The notes under the pieces were generated by a model. It had not been told where the DNA came from, did no database searches, and saw only the letters and a program-made list of their open reading frames with translations. Position numbers and translations under genes: made by a program. From assembly GCF_000522985.1 (NCBI RefSeq), contig NZ_CP007129.1:1-64000 (forward strand): a DNA stretch of 64,000 bases, given 5' to 3'. This DNA is from Gemmatirosa kalamazoonensis. Its GTDB lineage: Bacteria; Gemmatimonadota; Gemmatimonadetes; Gemmatimonadales; Gemmatimonadaceae. This document shows positions 31,014 through 40,235 of this stretch, in pieces (within the stretch, counting starts at the first letter, position 1; every line of letters begins with the position of its first letter).

Positions 31014-34000
31014 TCAGTTCACCGTGGTGCGGCCGCCGGCGCGCTCCTGGAAGCGCAGGCGGCCGTTGAGGCGACGATCGAGCTTGTCGACGATCTGGTC
31101 GGCGTCGCGGCCCGTGCCGCGATCGGCCTTCACCACGACGGTGAGCGTGCCGGTCCAGCCGCCGGTGAAGCCCTCGAAAAACTTCAGCGCGCCGGTGTTG
31201 TCGGCGATGCGGGACAGGTACGCGTTCGCGGTGCGCGCGAGCCCGTTCGACTCGTTCGCCTGCGACACCGAGAACCCCGTGAAGGCCGAGGCGACCGAAT
31301 CCTTCACGGTGTCGGTGTGCTTGACGCTCAGGCCTCCGGCCGCCTGGAAGCCGGCGAGCCCCGCGTTGCCGCCGAGCTTCTTCGCGGCGTCGCGCAGGTT
31401 CAGCAGGGTGCTCGCAGTGTCGCGGAGATCGTTGAGCGTGTCCTGGTCGGCCTGTCCGAGCCGCGCGGGGTCGAGCGCTTCCTTGAGCCACGCGTCGATG
31501 GCAGCCGTGAGGCTCGCCGGGTCGGCGGTGTTCGTCCCGTCGAGCGCGTGCGCGGCGTTGCCGTTGAGCATCGCCAGCGCGGCCTGCTGCTGGAGCCCGA
31601 GCGTGGGGTCGATGCCTAACGCGCCGTTGCGCTGCGCGAGCAGGTCGAGGCGCGACGACGCCAGCGAGGCCTCGGCCTGCGCCGCGCGCTTCGCCGCATC
31701 GGCCGCCTTCTGCGTGGCGGCGGCCTGCGCCTCCAGCGCGTTCGTGTAGATGATCTCGGCCTGCGTCATCGCGTCGGCGCCGCCTTTGATCGCCTCCTCG
31801 AGCGCCCGCTGGACGGTGAGCTGGTCGCGCATCGCGTCCGCTTCCGCGGTGCGGCCCTGCGCGACGAGCTGCCGGACCTTCAGGTCCTCCCGGCTCGTCC
31901 GGTTGTACGCCTCGAGGCTGGCGACGCGCTCGCGCTCCGCGTCGGCGGCCTGCTTGTCGCGCGTCGCGTTCGCCGCGGCATCGGCGCCGCGCTGGAACTC
32001 GCGCGCCCGCTCGTCCTCGTAGGCCTGCTCCCTGGCCGCCGCGGCCGCTTCGGCCGCCGCCTTCTCGCGCGCCGCGTCGCGCGCCGCCTGCGTCGCGAGC
32101 ACGCTATCGCGCACGTCCTCGCCATACTGCTTGATCGCGTCGTTCAGCTCCTTCGTGTTCGCGATCTGCCGCTCGATGGCGTCGGCTTCGTCGCCGAGTC
32201 CGCCTAGCCGCAGCTGCTCGGCGCGCTGCTGCTCGAAGAAGTCGAACTTCGACTGGGCGAACTCCAACGCGTTGCGCTGGAGGCCCGCCGCCTCCGCGCT
32301 CGTGACCTGGGCCTGCTTCGCGGCGATGAGGCTCGCGTTGTCGCGGAACGCCGAGCCCTTGTAGGCGTCCGCGGCGTCCTGCCGGAGCTTGTCCGCGGTC
32401 GCGTGAATCGCCGCCTGCGCGTCGTCGAGCGCCGTGCCGGTGCCGCGCATCGCGCGGTCGAACGACGCGAAGCTGGCGACGTAGGCCTGCTGCGCGCGCA
32501 CCATTGCCTCGGCGACTTCCTGCGCCTTCTTGTGCGCGCCCGCGAGCCCGGCGATCGCGCCGATGGCGCCGCCGATGATCGCGCCGGGGACCCCGCCGAC
32601 GCTTCCGCCGGCGAGCGCGCCACCGACCGCGCCGCCAACGAACCCCTGCGCACTGTTCCCCGTCGCCGTCCCGATGCTGTAGCCGACGAAGCCACCGGCG
32701 AGCGCCGCGCCGCCGAACTTGCCGACGTCCGACTTGCTCGCCTTCGACAGCGCCCGCTGCAGCGCGTCGCCCACGAGCTGCTCGCCGAGCTGCGCGATGG
32801 ACGACCAGAACGCCTCGCCGCCGAGCGTGCCGGACTCGAGGCCGCGGAGCACGCCCTGCGCGACCGCGTCGGCGAGGCCATTCGCGACGCGGCGATAGAA
32901 CGGCCCGCCCGCGAGCTCGTCCAGCGTCTGGTCGAACGACTGCAGGAGCGCCGTCGACATGATGCCGAGCGCCTGCTGCGCGTCCTCGTTGATCGACGCC
33001 TCGAACGCGCGGCGCTGCTTCCCAACCTCGGCGAGGTCGGCGGCGATCGACTTGTCGAGCGACGGATCCGAGAGCGCCACAGCCGCGCGCCGCCGGTCGG
33101 CGGCCTGCGCGCGCTCCTCCTGGTCGGCGATGCGCTTCAGCCCCGCGTCGTAGCGCTCGATCGTCTTCGCGATCTCGTCGAGCTCCTTCTTGTGCGCCTT
33201 GTACTCGCCGGTGAGGCTCTTCGCCGTCACCACGACCGGGCCCAGCCCGCGCTCCGCGAACTCCTGCCCGTTGCGTGGATCGAAGAGCGCGGCGAACAGC
33301 TTGTTCACCTCGTCGACCTTCGGCGCGATCTTCGAGCGATCGAGCTCGTCGATCTGCTTCGTGAGCGCGTCGATGCGCGGGTTCGCCTGCACGGCCGAGC
33401 CGGCGCCGAAGCTGCCTGCCGGGGCGTTCTTCAGTGCGTCGAGGAGCTGCTGGCGCTCGTTGAACAGCCGCGCGCGCTCCTCGCGCAGTGCGGTGAGGCC
33501 GTCCTGGCCGCCCGCGGCGCGGGTGCCTAACGTCGCCTCGCGGTACTTCTTCTCCAGTGCCTCGAACGATCCCGAGTTCACGAGGTCGTCGATCGACTTC
33601 TGGATCTTCTCCGCCGCTTCCTTGGACGCCTTGCCGGCGCGATCGGCCGCGCCGCTGTACGCGTCCCACGCGCGCGCCATCACGGTGACGCCGACGAGGA
33701 CGCCCGCCGTGCCGGCGGCGCCGAGCCCCATGAACGGGGCGAGATTGGCGAATAGGGTGCCGAACGACTGCGAGACGCCGAGCGACGAGGCCGCGAGGCC
33801 GTTGAAGGAGTAGACCAGCGACTGCGCCGTCGACGCGGCTCCCCGCTGCCCCTGCTCCACGTCGTTGATCACCCGCCGGTACGTGACGGCCGGCGGCGCG
33901 ACACGGCGCGCCGATTCAGCGAGCCGGTCGGTCGCGTTGGCGGCCTGCCCGATCCCGGCGGCCGCGCTCTGCGCCCCGCTCTGGATGTCGGAGAACGCGC

Positions 34001-34079
34001 GAACGACGCGGTCCCGCCCCTCCTCAGCGGGGCGGGAATCGATCGCGAACGCGACGGTGGGCGACGCGCCAGCGCTCAC
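31014..34079 (-). CDS. Tape measure protein
   Basis: The product is 1021 residues with a GTG start overlapping the chaperone stop (GTGA). Long helical and coiled-coil stretches cover most of it, with Ala/Arg/Glu/Gln-rich repeats at about 640-800. A Gly/Ala-rich hydrophobic segment (about 455-520; GGFVGYSIGTATGNSAQG, PGAIIGGAIGAIAGLAGA) is typical for the part inserted into the host membrane. It comes directly after the G/GT chaperones, as in siphoviruses. At about 1.5 angstroms per residue the tail would be about 150 nm, an estimate from family knowledge. Confidence 0.85.
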   Translation of the reverse strand: MSAGASPTVAFAIDSRPAEEGRDRVVRAFSDIQSGAQSAAAGIGQAANATDRLAESARRVAPPAVTYRRVINDVEQGQRGAASTAQSLVYSFNGLAASSLGVSQSFGTLFANLAPFMGLGAAGTAGVLVGVTVMARAWDAYSGAADRAGKASKEAAEKIQKSIDDLVNSGSFEALEKKYREATLGTRAAGGQDGLTALREERARLFNERQQLLDALKNAPAGSFGAGSAVQANPRIDALTKQIDELDRSKIAPKVDEVNKLFAALFDPRNGQEFAERGLGPVVVTAKSLTGEYKAHKKELDEIAKTIERYDAGLKRIADQEERAQAADRRRAAVALSDPSLDKSIAADLAEVGKQRRAFEASINEDAQQALGIMSTALLQSFDQTLDELAGGPFYRRVANGLADAVAQGVLRGLESGTLGGEAFWSSIAQLGEQLVGDALQRALSKASKSDVGKFGGAALAGGFVGYSIGTATGNSAQGFVGGAVGGALAGGSVGGVPGAIIGGAIGAIAGLAGAHKKAQEVAEAMVRAQQAYVASFASFDRAMRGTGTALDDAQAAIHATADKLRQDAADAYKGSAFRDNASLIAAKQAQVTSAEAAGLQRNALEFAQSKFDFFEQQRAEQLRLGGLGDEADAIERQIANTKELNDAIKQYGEDVRDSVLATQAARDAAREKAAAEAAAAAREQAYEDERAREFQRGADAAANATRDKQAADAERERVASLEAYNRTSREDLKVRQLVAQGRTAEADAMRDQLTVQRALEEAIKGGADAMTQAEIIYTNALEAQAAATQKAADAAKRAAQAEASLASSRLDLLAQRNGALGIDPTLGLQQQAALAMLNGNAAHALDGTNTADPASLTAAIDAWLKEALDPARLGQADQDTLNDLRDTASTLLNLRDAAKKLGGNAGLAGFQAAGGLSVKHTDTVKDSVASAFTGFSVSQANESNGLARTANAYLSRIADNTGALKFFEGFTGGWTGTLTVVVKADRGTGRDADQIVDKLDRRLNGRLRFQERAGGRTTVN

Positions 34080-34962
34080 GGCCGGGTACTCCGATCGGAC
34101 GGCCCGTTAGGCGCCACATCCGGCGTCTCCCGCGCGATGCGCTCGTACGCGATCGACAGATACGTGCTGTCGAGTCGTTGCAGGAGGTCCAAGGCGTCCT
34201 CGCGGTCGTCGGGGTCGTCGGAAGGCCAGCAGGCGCGGAGGTAGGCGAGCGCCTCGCTGACGGGGATGGGCTGCGGGAGCGGCGGGCCGAAGCCGCCGGC
34301 GGTGCGCTGGCGCGCGCGATGGAGGGTCTGGAACGCGCGCCAGTACGGGACGGCGGCGTCGAGGAGGTGGGGGGGACCGGTGACGTGCTCGGCGCGGATC
34401 TCCGCGATGTCGTCGGGAATCGCGTGTCCGGCCTCGCGCGCGGCTTCGGCGACTAGATCGGCGACACGGCTGCGGCGCTCGACGCGCTCGCCTCCTCCGC
34501 CGACGTGCCAGCGGAGGTACTCGCAGAGTTTCCCGACAGGAGCTCCAGCGCGGCCGCGCGGAACGTCTCGGCGTTCACCGAGGCGGCCCACACGTCGTTC
34601 TTGAGCTCCACGAGCGCGGGGTGGCCGAGCACCGCGCGGACGTTCTCGGGCGTGCACGGCAGCGTGTTGCCCTCGAGGTCCACGACGCCGCGCCAGTTGC
34701 TGACGACGGCGCTCAGCACCTCGAGCTGATCGGCGTCCTGCGTCTCGATCGGCAGCACGCCGCTCGCGGCCTTCAGGATCGCCGGGCGGTTGCGCGTGTT
34801 GATGGCCTGGACGACCTCACGGACGGCGCGGCTCGACTGCGCGCGGACGCACATCTCGACGCCGGCGTCGAACGACACCCACGCGCCATCGGTGGCGGCC
34901 TTGGGGTCGATCGCGTAGCGCTTCCACATCGCCGGCTTCGTGCTGCTCTGCTTCGTGCTCAT
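34076..34962 (-). CDS. Tail assembly chaperone G-T, -1 frameshift product
   Basis: A -1 slip at the GGGAAAC heptamer joins the first 145 residues of G to 150 residues read in the overlapping frame, which starts LCEYLRWHVGGGGERVERRS and ends at 34076 on the tape-measure start, giving about 295 residues. The downstream frame has no start of its own near the overlap. This is the same arrangement as lambda G/GT. Identification of T rests on position and frame relation (-1) rather than on sequence family. Confidence 0.75.
34453..34962 (-). CDS. Tail assembly chaperone G
   Basis: The product is 169 residues from the ATG at 34962. It begins MSTKQSSTKPAMWKRYAIDP and contains WVSFDAGVEMCVRAQSSRAV. 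The C-terminus is Ser/Ala-rich, the part replaced after frameshifting. It lies between the tail tube and tape measure genes, the fixed place of this protein, which keeps tape measure subunits soluble during assembly. Confidence 0.75.
   Translation of the reverse strand: MSTKQSSTKPAMWKRYAIDPKAATDGAWVSFDAGVEMCVRAQSSRAVREVVQAINTRNRPAILKAASGVLPIETQDADQLEVLSAVVSNWRGVVDLEGNTLPCTPENVRAVLGHPALVELKNDVWAASVNAETFRAAALELLSGNSASTSAGTSAEEASASSAAAVSPI
34528..34534 (-). promoter_or_regulatory. Slippery heptamer GGGAAAC for -1 frameshift
   Basis: On the minus strand the G frame reads TCG GGA AAC, so the heptamer is in the X XXY YYZ phase. It lies 75 bases before the G stop codon and inside the overlap with the T frame. 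Confidence 0.8.
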
Positions 34963-35023
34963 GGGTAGTGCTCCCGGTAGGGGTAGGGACCGCGACGCGT
35001 GGTGCCGCGGGAAGAGAAGGGGT

Positions 35024-35095
35024 GGCGCTGCCGTCGCCGGCACGCTCCCGAGGCCTGCCGGGGGACAGGGCACTCGGGCCGACGACGACAGCGCC
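35024..35095. other. Long RNA hairpin between tail tube and chaperone genes
   Basis: Arms 35024-35041 and 35078-35095 pair at 16 of 18 positions; the 36-base loop can form inner stems (CCTG/CAGG and CCCGAG/CTCGGG). It fills most of the 158-bp gap 34963-35120. Likely an attenuator or processing site that lowers chaperone expression relative to the abundant tail tube. Confidence 0.6.
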
Positions 35096-35120
35096 TAACA
35101 GCGTTGGGCAGGTACAGCCG

Positions 35121-36611
35121 TTACAGGCCGATCCCCTCGAGGATGGACTGGCTGAACGCGTAGCCGAGCGAGGCGTGCTTGTACGCCTGGAAGCCCAGCT
35201 CCACGGTGATGTCCTGGTCGCCGGCCGGCGCGCCGGTCGTGTACTTCACGGCGGGCAGGTCGAGCACCGTCCCGTGGTCCGTGTTCGGCTCGCGCATCGG
35301 GAACGCGAGGTTCGTCGGCGTCTGGCCCATCACCTTGGCGAGCAGCGTGCTGTCGCCGAGGTAGGCCGTGATGGAGCCGGTGACGTTGCACTTGCCCGGG
35401 TTCACGCCGATGATGCCGTTCGCCGTCGCCAGCGCGGGCAGCTCGCGCAGCCCGTTGTCGAGGTTGATCTTCGCGGCGAGCACGTAGTTCGGCCCCGCGA
35501 GCGGGATCGCGCTCCCGCCCTCCACGATCATCCCGATGTTGGCCAGCGTGTTGTAGGGCGTGTTGCCGAGGCCGAGCGTCGACGTCGTGGCCTTCTGTTC
35601 GGCCACGTTCAGCGCGTAGGTCGCGAACGTGAGGCCGCTGTAGCTCACCTTCGCGATCGACTTCGCGCTGAGGTCGTAGCTCACCGCGCCCATCACGCCG
35701 TCCGAGAACAGCTCGTGGACGTTGTTGATGTCGAGGAACGAGCGCTCGAAGGCGAGCAGCACCGGCGTCACGCCGTTCGCGATGAAGTCGCCGAAGTAGA
35801 TGCGGATCGAGTTCGCGGCCGCGTTGGTGTCGGCGGCCCACCCGATCGGCAGGATGTCGAACGTGAGCGACGCGTTCCCGCGGCCGGCCTTCGCGACGCG
35901 CGCCCAGCCGCCCGGGTTCGTGGCGAACTTCTTGTTCGCCGCGTCGCCGCCGACCCACACCCACGCGCCGTCGGCGGGGATGAACGAGGCGAAGTTGACG
36001 CCGGTCGCGGTGTTCAGGTTCGACGCGCCGGACTGCGTCGTCGTCGGTAGCTCGGCGCCGATGACCTTGATGCGCGCGCCGGCCGGCGGTGCGGCCTCGG
36101 CGACGCCGGCGGCGTTCGTCCACGTGACGGTCGTAGCGCCACCGTCCGCGTTCGCGAGGAACACGCCGTTGTTGGTCGCGTTGGCGAAGCCGCTGACCTG
36201 GACCAGCATCTTCGACTTCACGAAGGTGCCGCCGGAGGCGACCGTCGCCGTCTGGATGTTGGCCGCCGGCGCCGACAGCGCCGTCACCTCCGGGAGGCCG
36301 GCGTAGCCGCCACCCTTGATGAACTCCGCCGTGCGCGTGAACGACGCGAACATCGCCGACTCGAGGAGCGGGTCGTACGAGCGCGCCGAGAGCTCGCCGT
36401 TGATGCCGCCGGAGAGCGTGCGGCCCGTGAGCACCGGGTCGGACATGTTGCGGTCGCTCACGATCTCGCCCGAGGGCGTAACCTGCGGCGCGGCGCCGAG
36501 CGACTCGTCGGTGTAGCGCAGGAGGTTGAACAGGGCGGCGGCGGGCACCGTGCCCGAGACGCTCTGACGCGCAACCTTGAGCGCGATGCGATTTCTGGTG
36601 GCCTGTCCCAT
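35121..36611 (-). CDS. Major tail tube protein (TTP_3-like)
   Basis: The product is 496 residues. LFNLLRYTDESLGAAPQVTP, GEIVSDRNMSDPVLTGRTLS and NGELSARSYDPLLESAMF are characteristic of the phage tail tube family found in P22-like-head siphoviruses. The middle (about 115-260) has beta-rich inserts (GGTFVKSKMLVQVSGF), and the C-terminus YTTGAPAGDQDITVELGFQA completes the tube fold. It is the highest-copy tail protein, consistent with separation from the chaperone by an RNA hairpin. The leader is C/T-rich with no Shine-Dalgarno. Confidence 0.8.
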   Translation of the reverse strand: MGQATRNRIALKVARQSVSGTVPAAALFNLLRYTDESLGAAPQVTPSGEIVSDRNMSDPVLTGRTLSGGINGELSARSYDPLLESAMFASFTRTAEFIKGGGYAGLPEVTALSAPAANIQTATVASGGTFVKSKMLVQVSGFANATNNGVFLANADGGATTVTWTNAAGVAEAAPPAGARIKVIGAELPTTTQSGASNLNTATGVNFASFIPADGAWVWVGGDAANKKFATNPGGWARVAKAGRGNASLTFDILPIGWAADTNAAANSIRIYFGDFIANGVTPVLLAFERSFLDINNVHELFSDGVMGAVSYDLSAKSIAKVSYSGLTFATYALNVAEQKATTSTLGLGNTPYNTLANIGMIVEGGSAIPLAGPNYVLAAKINLDNGLRELPALATANGIIGVNPGKCNVTGSITAYLGDSTLLAKVMGQTPTNLAFPMREPNTDHGTVLDLPAVKYTTGAPAGDQDITVELGFQAYKHASLGYAFSQSILEGIGL

Positions 36612-36661
36612 CGGGGGCGGGGGCGGGAGGAAGGAGGCGGGAATCCGAGGCCGTTAGGCGC

Positions 36662-37135
36662 TCAGATCGAGTTCGTGGTGTGCGTGCGCCAGCTCACGGT
36701 GCAGGGCGCCATGAGCCAGCCGGCAGCATCGGGGATGGCGCCGCCGCGGCTCGCGCCGGTGAGGCGGAGCACGCCGTCGGCGGCCTGCGCGTTCGGCAAC
36801 GCGAGGTCGAGCCCGGGCGGGAAGGCGAGCACCACCGCGTCAGCGAGGGTGTCGCTGTCCGCGGTGCCGGTGTTCGCCGGCGTGAAGACGTCGACGAGCC
36901 AGAGCCCGACGGTCGTGAGCCGTGCGTGAGGGCCGATCGTGTCGGGGACGGTGCCGCCGACCCGCAGCGTGCCGCGGATCCACGGCCGACCGGTCGGGCG
37001 GGTGAAGCGAAGGCCCTCGGACTGCACGGCGCAGCCAGCGAGCGCGCCGAGCGTTGACGCCTGGAGCGCGGCGTCGAGGCGCGCGCCGAGCGCCGCGCGC
37101 AGTGCGGTGGTGAGCGGCGGCAGCGTCGCGCTCAT
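36662..37135 (-). CDS. Tail terminator (DUF4128-like)
   Basis: The product is 157 residues in the canonical slot between the HK97-gp10-like gene and the tail tube. RFTRPTGRPWIRGTLRVGG and LVDVFTPANTGTADSDTLAD with FPPGLDL match the small tail-terminator/DUF4128 style. It caps the tail tube and fixes its length. The ATG at 37135 overlaps the upstream stop (ATGA). Confidence 0.65.
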   Translation of the reverse strand: MSATLPPLTTALRAALGARLDAALQASTLGALAGCAVQSEGLRFTRPTGRPWIRGTLRVGGTVPDTIGPHARLTTVGLWLVDVFTPANTGTADSDTLADAVVLAFPPGLDLALPNAQAADGVLRLTGASRGGAIPDAAGWLMAPCTVSWRTHTTNSI

Positions 37136-37653
37136 GCGCGGGCTCCTCCGCGAGCGTTAGGCGTTCCGCCCTCGAGGACGCGCGCCGTCGCGCGCACCGC
37201 GTCGTCGAAGATGCGGTCGGCCTGGAGCAGCGTGAGGCGCACGAATCCTTCCGGCGCCTGGTCGCTGTGGCCGTTCTCGAGCGCCGCGATGTAGACCGCG
37301 CGGTTCCCACACCAGATGATGTCCCCGACGTGCGTCCCGGCGATCGCCGACGCGATCTCGTCGAGCGCTGCCGGGCCGATCGGCTCGGGCGTGCCGTCCT
37401 TCGGCCGCTCCGCCGTGCCGAGACCGGCTGGCGGGGCACCGAGGGAAACGACCCACATGTTGCGCGCGAAGCCGGTATCGACGGGCGTGCCCGGGAGCCC
37501 GAACTTGCCGCCGACGATCACGAGCTCCACGCACTCGCTCGCGAACTGCTGCAGCAGCGCATCGGACCAGTCGACGGTACGCCGCTTCAGATCCTCCACG
37601 GCGAGCACGAACTCGGCGGCCGGCAGGGCGGCCGTGTGACGGGGCGCGATCAT
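37132..37653 (-). CDS. HK97 gp10-like tail-completion protein
   Basis: The product is 173 residues from the ATG at 37653 (ATGA overlap). FGLPGTPVDTGFARNMWVVS and IIWCGNRAVYIAALENGHSD, followed by APEGFVRLTLLQAD, are the conserved gp10-family segments (P.DTG..R..W, Y...lE.GhS.qaP.G.v). It joins head and tail. Confidence 0.75.
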   Translation of the reverse strand: MIAPRHTAALPAAEFVLAVEDLKRRTVDWSDALLQQFASECVELVIVGGKFGLPGTPVDTGFARNMWVVSLGAPPAGLGTAERPKDGTPEPIGPAALDEIASAIAGTHVGDIIWCGNRAVYIAALENGHSDQAPEGFVRLTLLQADRIFDDAVRATARVLEGGTPNARGGARA

Positions 37654-38003
37654 CGCGCGACCTCCACGGCGTAGCAGCCCGGCTGGTCCTTCACCGCCGT
37701 GATCGTCCAGCGCACGGGATCGCCCGTGACCGGATGCGTGGTGACGAGCGTGTGTGTCGGCTCGGGGATCACTGGCAGATCCACCGTGCTGATCACCGCG
37801 CGGCCCACGACCGCGAAGCCGCCCGACGTGTCGCGCGCGCGACGCTGCCGCACGATGGCGGCCGTGCACGCGTACGCCGGCGGCCCGCTCGCGGTGACGC
37901 CGTCGGGGTTCGGCACCTCGAGCAGCGCGGCGCCGCGCGCGGGCGCGACAGCCCGCATCGCGGTGAGGAACGCGCCGGCGATGGCGGTGGTGGGGAGCGG
38001 CAC
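37650..38003 (-). CDS. Head-closure protein candidate
   Basis: The product is 117 residues with a GTG start. C-terminal beta strands (VRWTITAVKDQPGCYAVEV) and position between the adaptor and the gp10-like gene point to a head-tail stopper. Sequence family not recognised. Confidence 0.5.
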   Translation of the reverse strand: MPLPTTAIAGAFLTAMRAVAPARGAALLEVPNPDGVTASGPPAYACTAAIVRQRRARDTSGGFAVVGRAVISTVDLPVIPEPTHTLVTTHPVTGDPVRWTITAVKDQPGCYAVEVAR

Positions 38004-38016
38004 GGTGCGCCTCCGC

Positions 38017-38547
38017 CTACGCGCGAATCACGCGCTGGCAGGCCGCGGCCGGCCGGCGGAGGCCGCGCAGCTGGCGCACCACGGTGGGCGGCAGGGCGTG
38101 CGGATTGTTCACGAGCGCCACGCGCAACCCGTCCATGTCGACGGTCGCGTTAGGCACCAGCGCCGCGTCGGCGGCCGGCGCCCAGCTCCCCTCGAGCAGG
38201 CAGCAGGCGAGCTCGCACGTCGCCTCCTGCACGCCGCGCGGCACGCTGAACGTCTGCTGCGCGTCCGCCGGGTAGAGCGGCGCGACGAGCAGCTCGCCGA
38301 GGCGGTAGACCCGCGGCCACGGGAGCGCCTGGGTGAGCGTGGCAGGCACGCCGATCCAGGACTCCTGCGTCAACCGGTCGGTCGCCGCGACGAGCGCGCG
38401 CGTGATCGCCACATCGTCGTCGGTGGGCACGCTCCCGCCCACGCCCGTCGATCCCACGCGGCGCTCGACATAGCTGTCGAACGTCGCGCGGGCGACGAAC
38501 GTGTTGGCGGCAGCGCCACCCACCGTCGGATCGAGGGCGAGCGTCAC
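38017..38547 (-). CDS. Head-tail adaptor, DnaT-like (PF20557 type)
   Basis: The product is 176 residues with a GTG start after a GCCTAAC. ANTFVARATFDSYVERR, ITRALVAATDRLTQESWIG and LTQALPWPRVYRLGE follow the pattern of the phage DnaT-like adaptor family (N.YV....a..Y...R, al..At..id....w.G.r....Q.L.WPR). It forms the ring under the portal. Confidence 0.75.
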   Translation of the reverse strand: MTLALDPTVGGAAANTFVARATFDSYVERRVGSTGVGGSVPTDDDVAITRALVAATDRLTQESWIGVPATLTQALPWPRVYRLGELLVAPLYPADAQQTFSVPRGVQEATCELACCLLEGSWAPAADAALVPNATVDMDGLRVALVNNPHALPPTVVRQLRGLRRPAAACQRVIRA

Positions 38548-38550
38548 GCG

Positions 38551-38892
38551 TTAGGCCTCGTCGGACGCCGGGGCGCTCTCGAGCGCCGCCAGCGCGGCCT
38601 GATGCTCCGGCGAGCCGGGCACCACGCGCACGAAGCCGTGCAGCGTGTCGGCCGCGGGCAGCTCGACGAGGTGCGCCGGGCAGGGGTCGAAGCCCTCCGG
38701 CACCGTGTACGTCGGCGCCTGCGCCTCGGCGGTCGCCGAGGCGCTGGTCTCGGCGCTGGCGTCGGAGCTCGTCTCGGTGCTCGTCGCCTCGGGCGCGGTG
38801 GACGCCGCACTCTCGGGCGGCGTCGCAGTCGACGCGCCTGGGGCCTGCGCCTCGGCGGTCGCCGAGGCGCTCTTCGTGGTCGGCTTGGCCAT
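38551..38892 (-). CDS. Low-complexity head protein
   Basis: The product is 113 residues. The first two thirds are Ala/Ser/Thr/Glu-rich and hold the peptide SASATAEAQAP twice (residues 8-18 and 51-61), reflecting a DNA repeat. The C-terminus (PAHLVELPAADTLHGFVRVV) is ordered-looking. Directly after the coat gene, it may be a decoration or stabilising protein; unproven. Confidence 0.45.
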   Translation of the reverse strand: MAKPTTKSASATAEAQAPGASTATPPESAASTAPEATSTETSSDASAETSASATAEAQAPTYTVPEGFDPCPAHLVELPAADTLHGFVRVVPGSPEHQAALAALESAPASDEA

Positions 38893-38895
38893 GGC

Positions 38896-40088
38896 TTACG
38901 CCCCGGCCAGGCGCGCGACCAGCGCCGAGCGGAAGACGCCGACGCCGTAGAGCGTCGCGATCTTCAGCTTGCTCTGGTAGTTCTGGCGCTCGATCTCGGC
39001 GCGGAACACGAGACCCGTCTGCGGATCCGTGTACGTGAAGACGTTCGCCGGGTTGAAGCCGGCGATCGTGAGCTCCTTCAGCGGCCGCGACGCGAACACC
39101 ACACCGCTCTGGTGGATCACCAGGCTGTTGCTGTACGTCGTGCCCGCGCCCAGCACCGTGATCGCCTCGCCGCCGGCGAGCGCCTTCTCGAGCCCGAGGC
39201 CGACCCCGGTCGCGGTGCGCGTCAGCGCCGCGTTGATCGTGACCGTGGTGTTGCCCGCCTGCGCGACCACGACGTCCGCCGCGAGCACGTAGTTGCGCGA
39301 GTGGCCCGCGATCGAGATGACGTCGCCCGCCTTCGCGTTCCAGTTCGCGCCGGCGCCCTTCGCGATGCTGAAGGACAGCGCGCCCGCGGCGGCCGCGCCG
39401 TTCACGGTGAGCGCGCCGGCGCCGATCGCGTTCGTCACCGTGTTCGGGATGAGCTGGTCGGTGCCCAGCGCCGTGCCGTACGCGCCGTTGAGATCCCCCG
39501 TCACGAGCGGGTTGGCCGCGTCGCCGCGGCGGTCCGCCTGCGCGAAGTTCGGGACCTTGAACGCGCGCCAGTACGCGGCCGGCGTCAGGACGCCGACACG
39601 GCCGGCGACCGCGGCGCGCTGCTCGTCGAGGTGCTGGAGCGCGTCGAGGAACGGCTGCTCGTCGGTCGCGAACGGGTTCGTGCCGGGCGTGCCGATCAGG
39701 CGACCCGCGCCCACGACGGCGGCCGCGTACACGTCGCCGTTCACCTGCTCGGCGAGGTCGATGCCCATCTGCGTGACCTGCGCCGGCGTGTTGCCGGACT
39801 CGATCTCGCCGACCTCCTTGTCCGTGAGCGCCATCGAGCGCTCGTAGAACTTGTCGACCTTGAGGCCGAAGCTGTCGGTGTCGGCGGCCTGCGGCGCGGT
39901 GGGCTGGTAGCCCGGCACGACGGCCTGGGGCGCCTGGGGCTTGGCGACGCGCACGCTGATCGTGTCGCCGAGGTTCGCCGGCGCGGGGTCGAGGTCGCGC
40001 GAGACGACGCGCGTGGCGATGGCGCGCGCGCGCGCAGCTGCGTGAGGAACTGCGCCGTGACCTGCGGGAGCAGGGTGGTGATCGGCAT
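38896..40088 (-). CDS. Major capsid protein, P22-coat-like; reading frame broken near the start
   Basis: About 397 residues when joined. The start MPITTLLPQVTAQFLTQLRA (from 40088) is in one frame. The rest, from IATRVVSRDLDPAPANLGDT onward, is in another and runs to 38896. The switch falls in a GC-dinucleotide run at 40022-40034. The P22-type coat pattern is clear: VVSRDLD...ANLGDTISV, then KVDKFYERSMALTDKEV, DLAEQVNGDVYAAAV and a C-terminal IERQNYQSKLKIATLYGVG. An insertion-type domain of beta repeats spans about 185-290. The break is most likely a sequencing error in the GC run; without coat protein the phage could not assemble. Confidence 0.8.
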
Positions 40089-40136
40089 GGGGGTCTCGGA
40101 GGGGTGGAACGGAGGGAGGGAGGGCCGAGACGCACA

Positions 40137-40170
40137 CGCGCCCGGCACGCTGGGGAAGCGTCCGGGCGCG
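40137..40170. other. Long hairpin upstream of the coat gene
   Basis: CGCGCCCGG pairs with CCGGGCGCG and, past a one-base bulge, ACGCT with AGCGT; loop GGGGA. Fourteen base pairs, 49 bases before the coat start on the minus-strand message. Candidate terminator, RNase site or attenuator. Confidence 0.65.
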
Positions 40171-40235
40171 GAGGGAGAACACCGTTAGGCGGCTATGAGG
40201 CCGTCGCACGCGGACGCGGGTGGGAGCGCGGAGCG

